Positions 37,208-50,670 of a stretch of DNA of 64,000 nt are shown here, one piece after another; positions within the stretch are counted from its first letter, which is position 1; each line of letters begins with the position of its first letter. The stretch covers positions 687,002 to 751,001 of the forward strand of contig VZDJ01001247.1 of assembly GCA_008694505.1 (NCBI GenBank). Direction: 5' to 3'. The translations under genes were made by a program, and so were the position numbers. Origin of the DNA: Cyanoderma ruficeps (lineage: Eukaryota > Chordata > Aves > Passeriformes > Timaliidae). The notes under the pieces are model-generated. The model did not search any database. It worked only from the letters and a program-made list of their open reading frames with translations, and was not told where the DNA came from.

Positions 37208-37360
37208 CCCCAGCCCTGGAAGTGTCCAAGGCCAGGTTGGACGGGGCTTGGAGCAATCTGGGATAGTGGAAGGTGTCCCTGCCCATGGCAGGGGGTGGAA
37301 CTGGATGGGCTTTAAGGTCCTTTCCAACCCAGACCATTCCTGGATTCCATGATTCCATGA
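37208..37360 (+). mobile_element. CR1 LINE 3'-end fragment
   Basis: 'ccctggaagtgtccaaggcc', 'ggtgtccctgcccatggcag' and 'ggtcctttccaacccagacc' end in two CR1-type terminal repeats (attccatg attccatg). Confidence 0.9.
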
Positions 37361-38116
37361 CAATGCCGCCACTGTTATGCTCAGTGCTTTAGACTTATAG
37401 CATTATTTCTTGAAAGACTTGCAATAAAAATGTTTCCCTTTATCCCAGTCTAACCCTGTTTAAGGAAAAATACAGACAATATTAACCCATGGCAGTTCTC
37501 CCATTTTCACACCACAGCAGAGCAGGGTGTAATGTCACTGGAGTCACCAGAAGGGTGTATTTTCTGTTAAACCACATCATCACAAATTGGCATTTCATCC
37601 TTTTATTTCTTGAGTGTCAGAAAATCTGGACAAACCCCAGATTTAAGAGGAAGAGGTTAATTAAGTAGATATTTAATAGTCTTGTGACATGAAGAAGATA
37701 CATCTTACCTGGCTGTTATAAAATAATATCTCATGCATTTTTACATGAAAAGAAGTGAAAGGTCCTAACAGATTTTTCTGGGAATTGCTGTCACCTCTGG
37801 GTTATTAATCACCTCCATAAAGCAGCACTCCAGATAACTGTTTGGATGAAGTTAAACAAGTCCATTTAGGAAGCTCATTGACAGTATCAGTTAAAAGTAT
37901 CATCAGCTGCTGAGGCTGGTGATCTCTGCAGTGCCAAACCAGGTTATATTTAACACTGAGAGCTGAAAGGGCCTTACTCAGGTGGGAATTCACCATGCCA
38001 AAAAACCACAGGAACTTGGAGTGTGAGAAGGAGGAAATTCTCCATGCTGAGTGGAAATTTTAAATATAAGATTTGAAATATAAAAATTCAATATTAGCCT
38101 GGGGGAAAAGACAATT
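37361..38116. other. Unique non-coding stretch
   Basis: No gene or repeat is recognised. Confidence 0.55.
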
Positions 38117-38352
38117 TTTCTTCTTTTTTTCTTTTTTTCTTTTTTTCCTTTTCCTTTTCCTTTTCCTTTTCCTTTTCCTTTTCCTTTTCCTTTTNTTTCT
38201 CTTTCTCTTTCTTTTTCTTCTTTTTTCTTTCTTCCTCTTCTTTCTAAATTCCTTTCTTTTCCTTCTTCTTTCTTCTTTTTTCTTTTTTTTTTAAAATTTT
38301 CCTTTTTTATTTTTTTTTATTTTGATTTTTCCCTTCCCCTTCCCCTTCCCAT
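38117..38352. repeat. Polypyrimidine tract with (CCTTTT)n core
   Basis: About 230 bases are nearly pure C and T on +. A regular CCTTTT array of about eight units runs to the unresolved base at 38195, with CTTT, TTCTTC and CCCCTT blocks around it. Open frames through it encode only Phe/Leu/Ser-rich sequence and are not genes. Confidence 0.95.
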
Positions 38353-41300
38353 CTTGATCACCAATTTCAACAACAATTATTAATTCATTTCTATTCATTC
38401 ATTTGTATAAATATGTGCTTATGTGGAAACTAGAGATATAATTCTGCATCCATAAATATATGTTAAAAATATTTTATATTTGTGAGTAAATAAACATAAA
38501 TATATAGGAAAAGAAATGTTCTGGGAGGCCCTTGAAGTCCTTCTGGGCTCTGGAAGGTGTCGGTGCCAGGGAGTTTTGGGAGCACCTGGGGCACAGCCAT
38601 GGCCAACAGCAGGGCTGGCACGAGGCTCCCTTGGGGTCATTGTCTTCCTCTGTCTGTTCAATTTTCAGGTTATTAAACACTGTGGTTGTTCTTCTCCTCA
38701 GCTCTTTATTTGTGCCTGCAGCCAACAATGAAAGTCAGAAAAAATTAATCAAAAGAGATGTTTAACTGACTCCTTCCATCCTTTTTCCAATGAGAAATTA
38801 ATTGGGCAGGCGCTTCTTTAAAGAGCAAGATCAAAGATGCTGAGTGCTGCAATCCTGAAATCCATTCAATGACACAATTGATAAAGAGCCAAGATATTTC
38901 CTGCTATGCCAATCACACACTCACACCTCTTAAACCTTTCCAAAGTGACAAACAGGAAAAACCAAAAAAAAAAACCACACTCACAAGTAAAAAAAAAANA
39001 AAAAAAAAAAGGAGGAAAAACCCCAAGCCTAATCCAGAATGTGGAGATACAAAATATTGCAAAGGATTAATCTGACGCTAATCTTTCTAAAAACAACTGA
39101 AATCAACCATGTCAAAATATGAACTGTTCAAAAATAATAATACAATAGCAGGGAAGGAAAAATAAAAAAGGTTATCAGGAATGAACTTATTTAGACATCT
39201 ATAGTCATTGCATGGGTAAAATTGGAAAAATATAACATGCCCCATCCTAAGTGGGAAGAGAATGGGCCCAAAAGTGTTGAAAATATGAGGATACAGTGGC
39301 ATAGCTGATAGAACAATACAGGAAATATAAAAAATTTAAAAGGGCTTAAGATGAATAGTTGGTTCGATCAGAGGGAGGCAGTTTCTTGTTCTCCAAAATA
39401 CAAATTTATATTTCATGCCCATTTTCCCCCCAAACAAATTCTTTATTTATAGCATTAGAGCTGCCTTGCATTTGCTTGGGGATGGAGGCACACAACCTTT
39501 TTGTGCGTCTGTCTCAAATGAAAACCAGGGGTTAAAGCCATGGCATCTATGAAAATTAAAGTCAATCAAATTTAATCATTAAATCTATTAAAAAGAAGTG
39601 TTTTCAAAACGTGCTTCAGTGTTTATCCAAAAAACCCATAAATAATATGCCAAGAGTTCCTTGTTCTGGGTAAAAGTATATTTGAAATTGTTATTTGATT
39701 AAAATTACAATAAGATTAATATAAACAGTGAAGTTCTTTACACCGTGTTTTGCTGGCTATTTATCATGAAGCTCCTGATTAATACTGTTTTCCACAAATG
39801 ATTCCTTTTCCTAGGAAAAAAAAGAAAAAATCCCACTTTGGTAATTTCTTGTTTCACTTTTGAATGTGAATTGTGTCATTTGCTCCACAATGTGGATTGG
39901 AAACCTTGTCTGGCAGTGCATTACTAAATCAAAGTTGATTCATAATTAAAACAAGTATTAACAACTGCTGCCACATAACTCAGCCTATTACATTCCTTCC
40001 CTGAAAGAAAATAAAAGTCATGTCATGCATTGTTTATTCTTGAAAGGGAAAAATTTATTACACTCACAGTCTTCCCTTGTAATGGCTTTTAGAGCAAATA
40101 ACTTTATTTTCATCTCATTTTTGTAGTGGAAACTGAAGTTCCATATGCATTTTCAGTGACAGCAATATAAAATATCCTGAGGCATTTTTCCAGTCCTGGT
40201 TTGTGGTGCAGTTCTGTCGGAGTTTAAATGCATGGGCCAGGTTTTGCCCAGTTCAGAATCAATGCAAAGAGGATAAATAAAGTACCAAGATTCCATTAAA
40301 AAAAAAAATTGGTTTTTGCTTAAACAATTATCCTTGCTTATAATTTGAGAGCTAAAATAGTCAGAAAATAATTTGAGAGTTAAAATAGGAAGAAAATAAT
40401 GCTTTTAATTATCACGAGCTGAGCTTTGTACCATTAACTGGCTAGTAGGGAATTTTTTGTATTACTTTAATTATACAAATACATCACATTAAAAAACAAT
40501 ACTTGTGCTCGTCTCTAGAACATTTGGATACATTTCCTTTTTTTTTTTTTTTTTGNCTATAGAGTTTGTTCAGGGTATTTAATCGTGATGATTTCACCTC
40601 TTCATTTAAAAACACAGTTTAAATGCATAGTCGAGGAATAGATTTTCAGGTCTGTGCTTCCCAGTTTTTGATTATGCTTCCGGGAATATGAAGAAATCAT
40701 GGAAACACAGAATATCCTGAGCTGGAAGAAACCCACAGGGAACAGGGAGGGCATGATCCTGTGCACAGGACACCCCAACAATCCCACCCTGTGCAGAAGG
40801 ATTATCTCAATTTTGCATAGATTTTGTTTGCCTACAAAGAAATCCATTTGAAATCCCAAGCTGAGGAATCTGCTGGTGGGGGATGATGAAAAAAAATGTC
40901 AGTTTCTCAATGGAATATGTGCTGGACATATGTGTGGATACATTAAACCTCACCACAGCACAGGCTTTTGTATCCCTGGTCATTTGCAACTTAAGTTCTC
41001 ATTAGAAGAACCAAGCTTTGTTTCTTATAATTTTATAACTGAGTTAGGTTTTAAAGAATAATATTTAATATATATTTAATAATATTTAAAATATATTGTC
41101 TTTATCATCTTTCTCTTTTTTAAAAACAAATAGTTCCTGAAATGTCTGTAAGAGGCAGCTCTGGTGTTGCTGTTCAGAAATATGACTTCAAAATGCAGAA
41201 TGACCACTCAAGTACAGAATGAGAACTTAAAAACTAAATGTCAGCCTAAATGATGGAAGATAGAACGTGCTTTTCCCTGAGTTAAATCCTCCTCAGCTTC

Positions 41301-42750
41301 CACCTGGATAAACAGGAGCCAAGTTAAAGAGAACAGCACTTACAAGAACATCTTGTGCTTAAGCTCAGTGAAAACCATCCTGACCTTGACTAATGGGCTT
41401 TATCCTCTCATAAAATACTCTCCTCAAATTAAAAAGAGGGGGAAAGTAGTCAGCACAGCAATTTCTCCATGTCAGAAAATCTCTAACTCAGAATTCTTAT
41501 GCTGATGTTCTCCCCTCTTTGAAATAATAGGAAAATATGCACAAGAGGGGCTGGGTTTGAAATGGATTGGATGAAAGGCACACACCAGTGCTCTTGAATC
41601 CATGAAAATTCAAGGACCCAAATGAATCAGGATTAGAGGAGAAGCAGGGGGGAAAATCCATGTGTGTGGCAGCATGTGGGTATTGCTGAAGGAGTAGGGG
41701 GCTATAAAGGGGTGAAAAAACCAATAATTGTGTCTCTTCTAGACAGCAGCTTTAGAGGATTTAGGTCTTTCTGTTCTATTGGCACCATAGCAGCTCCACA
41801 GAGCTGATACTAATGGAAAAGCAGGAGGGAAAGCGCTGGTTAAATGGTAAAAATCCAAATTAAATCTGTGTACAAAGGCTTTGGTGGAACACTTTTTACC
41901 ACAGTTCATTGGCCTCCCTTCACAATTTGAATGATCCTTCCCCAGCCACTGACACACCACCACCTGAATTACACAACTCCATCCAGTTCCTGAGATGGGA
42001 AGCTGCTGCAATTCCTTCTTTTCTGAGTTCCACACGAGTTCCCACTCGTTTTCTGTCTGTCCCTCTCTGCCCCAGGAGCTCTGGCAGTGATTTCTGTGTG
42101 ATCAGCAGGCTGAGGTTCGTTTCAGGAGCTGCCAAGGCTCACCAAAGCCTTGCTGCTGTGTGAGGATAATCCACAGCCTGTGTTCTGGCCATTCCTCTTG
42201 GGAATGCAGCTCCATCCCCTCAGGCAAGTGAAGACAGGAGCAGGATTTCCAGGGAAGCCACTGCAAATAACTGAGATGGCTTCAGTATCTGAATTTCCTT
42301 CAGTCACATGGAACAAGAACAAGCTTTTTCTGTCTTTGAAAACACAGAGTCCAAAAGCCCAGGTTTCAGATCCCAAACAAGTTATTTTTTTTGGAATTTG
42401 AAGCAGAACAATCCACACATTTGATGTTGCTGAAAAACCCAGTTAACATCTCTTCTGTTAAGTCATTCCATTGTTTGAAAATGTTTAAAGCAAAAAAGTC
42501 ACACCTGGCAAATCTTGTGACAGATTCACAGTGCAAGAAATGGAGTACTTAAAGAATTTGGGCTGAATTGAAGGTTTATTAATTGTTATTTCACCCAACA
42601 CTGGAGATAACTCCCAGTCTCTCACCTTCACCCTCACTGGTAACTCAGCTCTTTCTGGAAGGCAAAGCATGACTCAAGCTTTTGATTTTAAGACACATTT
42701 CCTGATTATTTTCACATCAAAACCACAGCATTTTTTTCTCTAATATTATC
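38353..42750. other. Unique AT-rich stretch with one CR1 fragment
   Basis: No gene is seen. Poly-A with one unresolved base lies at 38989-39010 and poly-T with one unresolved base at 40540-40556. A 28-bp tandem duplication (ATAATTTGAG at 40340 and 40368) is present. 39600-40060 is repeat-free and AT-rich. Confidence 0.5.
40695..40796 (-). mobile_element. CR1 LINE 3'-end fragment
   Basis: On + it reads 'acacagaatatcctgagctg', 'gaagaaacccacaggg' and 'aggacaccccaacaatccca', the same type as at 6479 and 21258. Confidence 0.8.
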
Positions 42751-42850
42751 CAATATATCTAATATATATACTAGATATATATTTAGATTTTTATATATAT
42801 TCTATAATATTATATTATCTAATATTATCTAATTTACCTAATATAATACA
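42751..42850. repeat. AT-rich low-complexity stretch
   Basis: TATC, TATA and AATATT motifs follow one another with short internal palindromes. Confidence 0.85.
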
Positions 42851-44363
42851 AAAATATTTTACTCCATATAGCCACTGATGGGGCTTTTATTCTCAGCTGA
42901 CACAGGATGGAAATTAGTAACATTTGCAGATATCTATTAGTAGAGGGAAGTTAAGAAGCCCCTAATCATGGATTAATAGAATCAAAAGGGTAATTTTTCA
43001 GATTTTCGCCATGATGAAGACTGAGACATTTGTGTCATCAGCAGCACAAAATAGTTCTGTAAACATGCTAAAGAATCACTTCCTGAGTTCTTTTTAGGAA
43101 GTTATTTTGCACAGGGGTGTTTATGAAAACAGAGGGAGATTGTGGAAGCCACAACTCTGCCTAATTTTATTTTGGCTGCCCCAAAGACAGTGGGAAGCAG
43201 AGCTGCTGCTTCCTTGGTGTCTCTGGCACTTGGAGTCAGGAGAGCCATGAAATGAAGCAGCTCTGAACTTGGATTTTGTTTGTTCCTGGTTTTGTTTTAG
43301 TCTTACCAGAGCACAATTAATGATGGTGAGAAAAAAAATAGTTTTCTACAAAATATCAAATTCCACCTCGTGTATGACTTCTTTCTTGAATTAAAAAAAA
43401 AAATAAAAAAAATCTTGATTTATATTTGATGATGAGAACTTTATAAGTTTTTCTTGACATAATACATGTAAAGGAAGCAAAAGGTAACAGTATTGTGAAG
43501 AAGAAAAGAAAGGAGATCCAGCCAGCTGCAGGATGCTGCCTTTTTCCCTTTTTTCCCCATTTTTTCCTTTTTTCCCTGGTAAGTTGAGGATAAAACCCTT
43601 CTGGGTTTGGGAGGACAGTATTCCCTTCTGCCTGCCTCTGGCCACATCCCCACCCAGGGGTCTGCCCAAGGCAAGGCCACTGATGTGTTGGGGAGTTTTC
43701 TCCTTAAAATTCCATTCCAAACGATTGAAGCACAGTTATTTGGGGTAAAGATGTTCTCAGTAATCCTTGAAAAATATCTCTTTGTCTTTTTTTTTTTAAA
43801 TAAATTTATTCAGTGTAAATAATTCAATTTGCATAATTCAGGTACAGTGTGGACAAGCTGCTGATCCTTGGACATCACATGATTTACTTTTTCAGGTCTT
43901 CAGAGTTCTTCAGTGTCATGTTTTCCATATCCTGTGAATCACCTATTTCATAAAGAATGTGAATTACACTTGATGCCAAATTTCAGACTTCATACACAAA
44001 ATTAAATAGACTCATAACTCAAGTCTGTCCCAAAGAAACAGTTGCACACAGGAAACATTTCCTCAGGGTAGACTAAGGGATAATTTCTTGAGAAAATTTG
44101 CAGCAGTAAACAAGTGTGGAATAAAAGTTTGTCTTAAATCCCTTGAGATCAAAATGATGACAGAAAGTAACTAAAGTAATTGTGATTTTACAAAGATTTC
44201 TCACTTAAGGGCATCAAATTTCATAAAAGGCTTCTGAATTTAGAGCTTGAAGGGTGCAGTTGGGTGGTTTAACCCTTCTGTTACAGCCTGCAGCAGATCC
44301 AGGAGGAACATGGCATTCACAACCATGGATACAAAAGGAACAAGGAAAAGAATTAGGAAGGAT

Positions 44364-44563
44364 GCCAGGGTGGGGCCCTGGCACTGGGTGCCCAGAGAAG
44401 CTGTGGCTGCCCCTGGATCCCTGGAAGTGTCCAAAGCCAGGTTGGATAGGGCTTGGAGCATCCTGGGACAGGGGAAGGTGTCCCTGCCCATGGCAGGGGG
44501 TGGCACTGGATGGACTTTGAGGTCCCTTCCAACCCAAACCATTCTGGGATTCCATGATTCCAT
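44364..44563 (+). mobile_element. CR1 LINE 3' part
   Basis: 'ggggccctggcactgggtgc', 'ccagagaagctgtggctgcc', 'ggatccctggaagtgtccaa' and 'ggtcccttccaacccaaacc' are followed by terminal repeats (attccatgattccat). Open frames on both strands here (up to 141 codons) come from the repeat. Confidence 0.92.
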
Positions 44564-46397
44564 CCTTGCTGTAAAATGCAGCATGGTGCCAACCCAACCA
44601 GATGAAAACTGCAGGAAACACCTCATGGTGTTGTTGTTGTTATTATAATACAAGTGAAAGGACAAGGATGCACATCCATTACTAAAAAAATAGATCCACT
44701 TACAAGAATTAATTTATCTAAGAAAGCACTATCAGAAACCATTTAACACAAAGTCCCAGAGGAAATCCTTTTGTTAATGTGTGCAGAGACCCTCAGAACA
44801 TCATCTCACCTCAGACCAGCTCAGTCCTCAGGACCAGTTTGAGGCTCTCAAGTAAATTAAACTTTTAAAGAACTTTGATGTCCTCCTTTCTTCATATTAG
44901 CAGAGCTTTCCTCTGCAAAGGCTGCCAGCTGTTTTCCCACCCTCTCCTGCCTTTAATACTGGAGCAGTAACAGTTGAGGAGAGGATCTGCCTGAATTTAT
45001 TGTTTCTTGTTAGGTAAGAAACAAGTGAACTTTCTCAGATAAACACTGGGGGTGATCCAGAGATACAGAGTCCAGGGGGAAGAAGGAGGAGCACAGGGAA
45101 AGAAGTGGATTGTAGTGACAGCTGAGTCTGAGGTAAATGACATCCTGAGGGAGCAAAATGAGCTCCTGGACTCCCCTGCCTCCATCAGCCACCCAGGACA
45201 TCCAAAACTGGAGTGGGAAGGGATAAAATAAATGTGGGACTGCCAGAGCCCAGAAATGACACACCTTGGGCATCATCTATCCCATACTGAAATCCTAAAA
45301 CACAAAAGGAATCTGACTTCAGGTTTGTATTTATCACCTCCAATTCTTACCTGCTGAATTACTCCTTCATTAACATGACAAAGGATGTTGGATAAGGAGA
45401 ACTAATTTTCATTTCTAAATTTCCTGAAGGGACATTGGTTGCTGCCATGTCCCACAGGGACTTAATACACATTTTCTTGTCTTAGATGAGTTTTGTGATA
45501 ACAGGGAAACACCACCAGAATCAATCTTATGCAGCAAATTGAAATAACGACACTGGGAAAATAAAATCCATAAATTAAGAACATGAGGAAAGGTGCTGAG
45601 TTACAGATTTGGAACAAATTGTGTATTCTCTGGTTGAGTTTCCATTCAGCTCATTCAGGCTCCTGTAAAAGATGTTATCTTAATAACTATGGATGACTTT
45701 CTACATGACAGATGCATTTTCAAAATCTATTAAACCTTCTCTTCACTAACGAACCCTATTTTTTTTTTTTTTGCCTAAAGGAAAAAAGAAATGAGCAAAA
45801 TGCAGCCTTTTCTGTAGTAATAAAAATTATGCTTTAATGGGAAAATGTTGTTCTAATAACCATCTATGAAATGATGCAATATACGTTTGGGTTTCAGCTT
45901 CATGAAGGCTTTGATGATTGAATTAAGTATAAAAAATAATATAATTGCAACATATTTCTATTTATTAGTTGAAATGTGTGCGATATTGGCAGCAATGGGG
46001 TATTTTTAAGAGAGAGAAAAAGATAATAAATAATGAAAGATAAGCCACTCTCCCATGAAATCCCTAAAATCTTAGTTAAGTTGTAATTACCTCTAAAAAC
46101 CCTCATATTGAGTATAATTTTGAATTACTGAGCATCACATGCTTTGATGGCAATTTTGATTCTCTATGACTGAGTGCAAGTTAAAGTTTTTTACCTCCTC
46201 TTTTGAACATCGAGTATTAGCAAGCCCTAAATTTTCCCCAGTTAAACAATTCCTAAAGAATTATGTATCTCAAAATATCCCAGTTAAAGACAGAGGAACA
46301 CAAAAAAAAGCCATGAATTCCTCGCCAAGAGAAGATCTTATTTGGCAGTCCTCTATTAAAAATAAATTTAAGACATCTGTGATTTTAGGAAGAAAAT

Positions 46398-46462
46398 TGA
46401 TAGGGTTGCGCTCTAAGGTCTCTTCCAACCCAAACCATTCTGGAATACTGGGATTTTACGAC
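46398..46462 (+). mobile_element. Short CR1 3'-end fragment
   Basis: 'ctaaggtctcttccaaccca' and 'aaccattctggaatactggg' match the sense terminus; only about 65 bp remain. Confidence 0.75.
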
Positions 46463-48576
46463 TCTAAAAGAATTTTACTCCAATTAAAGTAAAAAATAGT
46501 CTTCTTATACTTTTTTATTATTACATATTATGCATTAAATATGCTGCATCAGGCATGTTTGAAAGTGAGAACACTGTGTGTGCACCTGTCTGCAACAAAT
46601 AAAATAAGCTCAGACAGAAGTGAATGTGTATTTCCCTTAAACACCAAAGTTTTGAAGGCTTTTGTTCTACAATCTCCTGTAATGTGGGATTTTCAAACAG
46701 GCAGGAGAAAGTCTGTGACCCTGTCTATGAACTAAAATATTGTTGGGACTGCTGATTGTGTTTTTAGGCTGCAAATTTAGGCTACAAGACTGAAGTTGAT
46801 GACATTAGAAGTCCTCCCCTGCCAATAAAGTTGGTATAAATTACTGGTACAAGTTATTATAAATTGGTATTTAATAATATTGGCTATTCTCCTAAATTTG
46901 TGGGTGGAGTTCCCAGAGAGTACAACCCTCTGGTTATAACCTCCAGAGAAAGTTAAAAATGTGAATTTCCCATTTCTCTTGGGTGCCATTGATACTGAGG
47001 TGGGCATTGGTTACCCAAAGGATGTTGAATTGTGTCCTTTAAGCAGGTCTTACCCAATTCTGTTCTTCCAGTTTCTCTGATAAACTCTAAAAGTTTATTA
47101 TTAAATAAATAATAATAATAAATAAATCATTTGCTAATGGATGTTCAGCAAATCCAGAAGCAGGGAGTGGCCATTAAAGCCACGTAACAATTTTAGTTGT
47201 CTTTGTAAAATTTGGAATTGTTGGGTTTAATTGTGCTTTGCTTGTCAGACTCTGTAAAAAAGTCCTGTTTGCTTGTTAATATTTTAATTTAACCTTGGTT
47301 ATGGGTTAATAGGTAGCAGCTATTTTTTGTGAAGAAAATCTACAGAGTTTTTCAGTCTCTTCTTTTGCTAAAATAAGTCTTCAAATATTTACAATGCCAG
47401 ATGAAGTGCTCAATAAAAAAAAAATCTGAGATAAAAACCAGAAAGTGAACTGAAGACTCAAATCTAAAAATTCATTTGAGTATCAAATGTATAATTCTGG
47501 AGTTAAATATTTATTTATAGGATAGGAAACAACACGATTACTTTGTCAAATACTGTGGAGATGAAACATTATTTCCCATTCTTATCAAAACCAAGGAGTA
47601 TTTCAGTGTGCACCCCCTAAGAGGATGAAGGAAATGATTCTTCTCTGGTGTGCACCTGCTGAGAAAAACAATGTCCTTTAGTACTTTAGCCCCAAATCCT
47701 CTCTCTAGATGATGCTTATAAACCCTAGAGATTATCCATAAGAAACGGCTGAGCAGCCACAAACAGATTTAAAATCTTTAAATCTATGTCAAACCCTGTT
47801 GTTTGGAGGATTTCAGGACTGATATTTTTCCCAGCTCTTCTGAGGAATTTTCCTGACACCATCTCTTCTGGACTCAACTAATTTTTTTTTTCTGCCTCTC
47901 ATAAAACAGAAGCACTTCATCTAGTTTTTAAGAAACTGTTGGAAATCAGAAATATCAAATCCTCTGGGGCAGAAAAAAGAACAGATTATGACAACTGTTT
48001 TAAAATAGCATCTTTGGCCCAGATTACAAGATTTTAACCTGGGAAAAAGACGCTCCAAGGCTCAAGCCCTTATGTTTGCTAAAATTGCTTAAAATTAGCC
48101 GTTATTTTCAAACACTGGTTCTGTGTCTGATGTGTCACCTCTTTCACATCCACACCTCAATTACCCAGAGACAAGGCTGGCCTGTTGACAGAGCACAAAA
48201 CCTTATTTCTGCACAATTAACCAGGCTAAGATGTAGATGTTTGAATCCCTGTCCTCCTACAAAGCTGTTCTCAACAACACTGCTGTGTATCCTCTTGTCC
48301 TTACGTCCTGGGACAGAAATAATTTGACAGCCGATTCTTCAGGATGTGGTGAGCAACTACAAATAACATGCAGCAGAAAATGTTCCTTTAAAGGTGTGCA
48401 GAACTATGAGGATGTAAACCAGACAGAGAAGCAGGGGTTAAGGATCTGTAAATACACTAACAAAGTCTGCTTTAACTAGTTTATTACAGGATCTCCATTA
48501 AAAAGATGGATTAGTAAAGCTGTTAAGGGTTGCTACCACATAAGCAAGAGGTGCAGGAAGGGGAAGTGATATCTTC

Positions 48577-49132
48577 ATGATAGATAAATGATAGATNNNN
48601 NNNNNNNNNNNNNNNNNNNNNNNNNNNNNNNNNNNNNNNNNNNNNNNNNNNNNNNNNNNNNNNNNNNNNNNNNNNNNNNNNNNNNNNNNNNNNNNNNNNN
48701 NNNNNNNNNNNNNNNNNNNNNNNNNNNNNNNNNNNNNNNNNNNNNNNNNNNNNNNNNNNNNNNNNNNNNNNNNNNNNNNNNNNNNNNNNNNNNNNNNNNN
48801 NNNNNNNNNNNNNNNNNNNNNNNNNNNNNNNNNNNNNNNNNNNNNNNNNNNNNNNNNNNNNNNNNNNNNNNNNNNNNNNNNNNNNNNNNNNNNNNNNNNN
48901 NNNNNNNNNNNNNNNNNNNNNNNNNNNNNNNNNNNNNNNNNNNNNNNNNNNNNNNNNNNNNNNNNNNNNNNNNNNNNNNNNNNNNNNNNNNNNNNNNNNN
49001 NNNNNNNNNNNNNNNNNNNNNNNNNNNNNNNNNNNNNNNNNNNNNNNNNNNNNNNNNNNNNNNNNNNNNNNNNNNNNNNGATAGATATAGATAGATGGAT
49101 AGATAGATATAGATGGATAGATAGATATCTTT
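48577..49132. repeat. (GATA)n microsatellite containing a 483-N gap
   Basis: GATA-type repeats (gatagataaatgatagat) enter the gap at 48597 and GATA/GATATA/GGATA repeats leave it at 49080. The gap (48597-49079) therefore most likely lies inside one long GATA array. The 168-codon frame across it is an artefact. Confidence 0.95.
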
Positions 49133-49895
49133 GGATAGGTGTTTTGTTAAATTCCTGGTATCTAAGGTAAAAGATGTTAATTAAAGTTTAAATGAGCAAA
49201 ATCATGCACTGAGCCAATCGATTCAGCAGGCACAGGGCTGAGAGGAAGTCTGGTTTGAGGAGGAATTAGCACTTCCCAGTTATCTGCACTTCAACTCCAC
49301 AGCCTTGGGATCATGGGGAATTCTGTTGTACTGCTCATCTCCACACATCAGTCAGCAAATACCAGCAAAATCATATTGCAGGTTGAGATATTTGGAAATG
49401 TATTCCAAAATATAGATATTGGTGACATGGTTTGATGGAGTGGTTAACAGACTTAAAGTTTTTCCTCACACCTAGAAGTGCTTTAAATGTCATTTTAAAC
49501 TTTTTAATTGATTTTTTGAGATTGAAATAAAATCTCAGTGTGAAGATGTGCATGAAATTATCATGAGAAATTGTACAATATACTGAAAATTGTAACTAGA
49601 AAGGAATTTGCTTATTTATTTAATTTACTTTGACTTTATAAAGCACTTCATAAATATAATACATTAGGCTTTGTTTTTCAAAAACATTTGCAAGCTGATT
49701 TTTCCTGAAGATTTATAGTGCTCTACTCCTCTGGTATGCAGTGATGGTGATGGAAAGTAGAATAAATACATTCTAAGTTATTCTGTAGCTTAGAATTTCC
49801 TCCCCTTCACCTGTGAAAGATAAAAAACTGACTCAGTTCTATTTTAATATAGAAATGTCATATGTCAGGTGTGTGCAGTCATACAGAAAACACAG

Positions 49896-50017
49896 CATAG
49901 AATCAAAAAATCATGGAATGGTTTGGGTTGGAAGGAACCTTAAAGCCCATCCAGTGCCACCCCCTGCCACGGGCTGGGACACCTTCCACTATCCTGGGTT
50001 GCTCCAAGCCCCATCCA
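49896..50017 (-). mobile_element. CR1 LINE 3'-end fragment
   Basis: On + it reads 'atcatggaatggtttgggtt', 'ggaaggaaccttaaagccca' and 'gctgggacaccttccactat', ending at 'gctccaagccccatcc'. Confidence 0.9.
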
Positions 50018-50603
50018 TGAAAGTAAAAATATTTATTTAAGGAATTATCCTCCCCTGAGTGATTATGATGAGTTGATCATGCATCTGAAGTAGCTGCAAT
50101 TAAATTATTTTAAAATATTAAAACTTTCATATTAGAAAAAAAAGAATTAAGCAACTAAGATTTTGTTTGTGTGATTTTTAATCTTTTATGCATCAAATCG
50201 AGTTTGTTACTGCCACAAGAAGAAAACCAGGTGCTTTATTACATTCATTAGAGTATTAAGGTGAGTAAGACTGATAACCAGCCAAAAATAATTCTGTGAG
50301 CTCTGCTGATAACTGAATCTGGCAATCAAAGCTCACAGTTCTTGTGGAAGAACAGGATTTCCATGATTTAGGGAATTTTGAGAAATGTAGGGGTTTGAGA
50401 AATTTGGGATTTCTTGTCCAAGACTCATTGATATGTTTTCACAAGTATACTGTGTTTATATTTTTAAATAGGAGCAATTTTGGTGGAATAAACTGAGGAG
50501 GCCAGATTGGACATGACATTTCAAACCTTGGTGAAAACAAGTCTTCAAAGAGCCTTTTGTCCCTGGAAGGCTCTTAAGACTGTCTCAAGAACCTTCTTTC
50601 TGC

Positions 50604-50670
50604 TGCAAGGTAGAGGAATGAGATGAGCTTTGAGGTCCTTTCCAACCCAAAACATTCTGCTGTTCTCTGA
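50604..50670 (+). mobile_element. Short CR1 3'-end fragment
   Basis: 'gatgagctttgaggtccttt' and 'ccaacccaaaacattctgct' are the sense terminus. Confidence 0.75.

Larger units (their letters stand above)
42851..48576. other. Unique stretch with two CR1 fragments
   Basis: No gene is seen. Low-complexity items are poly-A at about 43390-43410, a pyrimidine tract at 43540-43578, poly-T at 45760-45771 and an (AAT)n run at 47100-47127. Confidence 0.5.

Noticed and set aside
38073..38294. Phe/Leu-rich frame resembling a membrane protein
   Set aside because: Direct translation of a polypyrimidine tract.
44240..44665. Overlapping open frames of 133-141 codons on both strands
   Set aside because: They lie over a CR1 3' untranslated region, which is GC-rich and poor in stops.
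48588..49094. 168-codon frame on +
   Set aside because: Consists almost entirely of unknown bases from the assembly gap.
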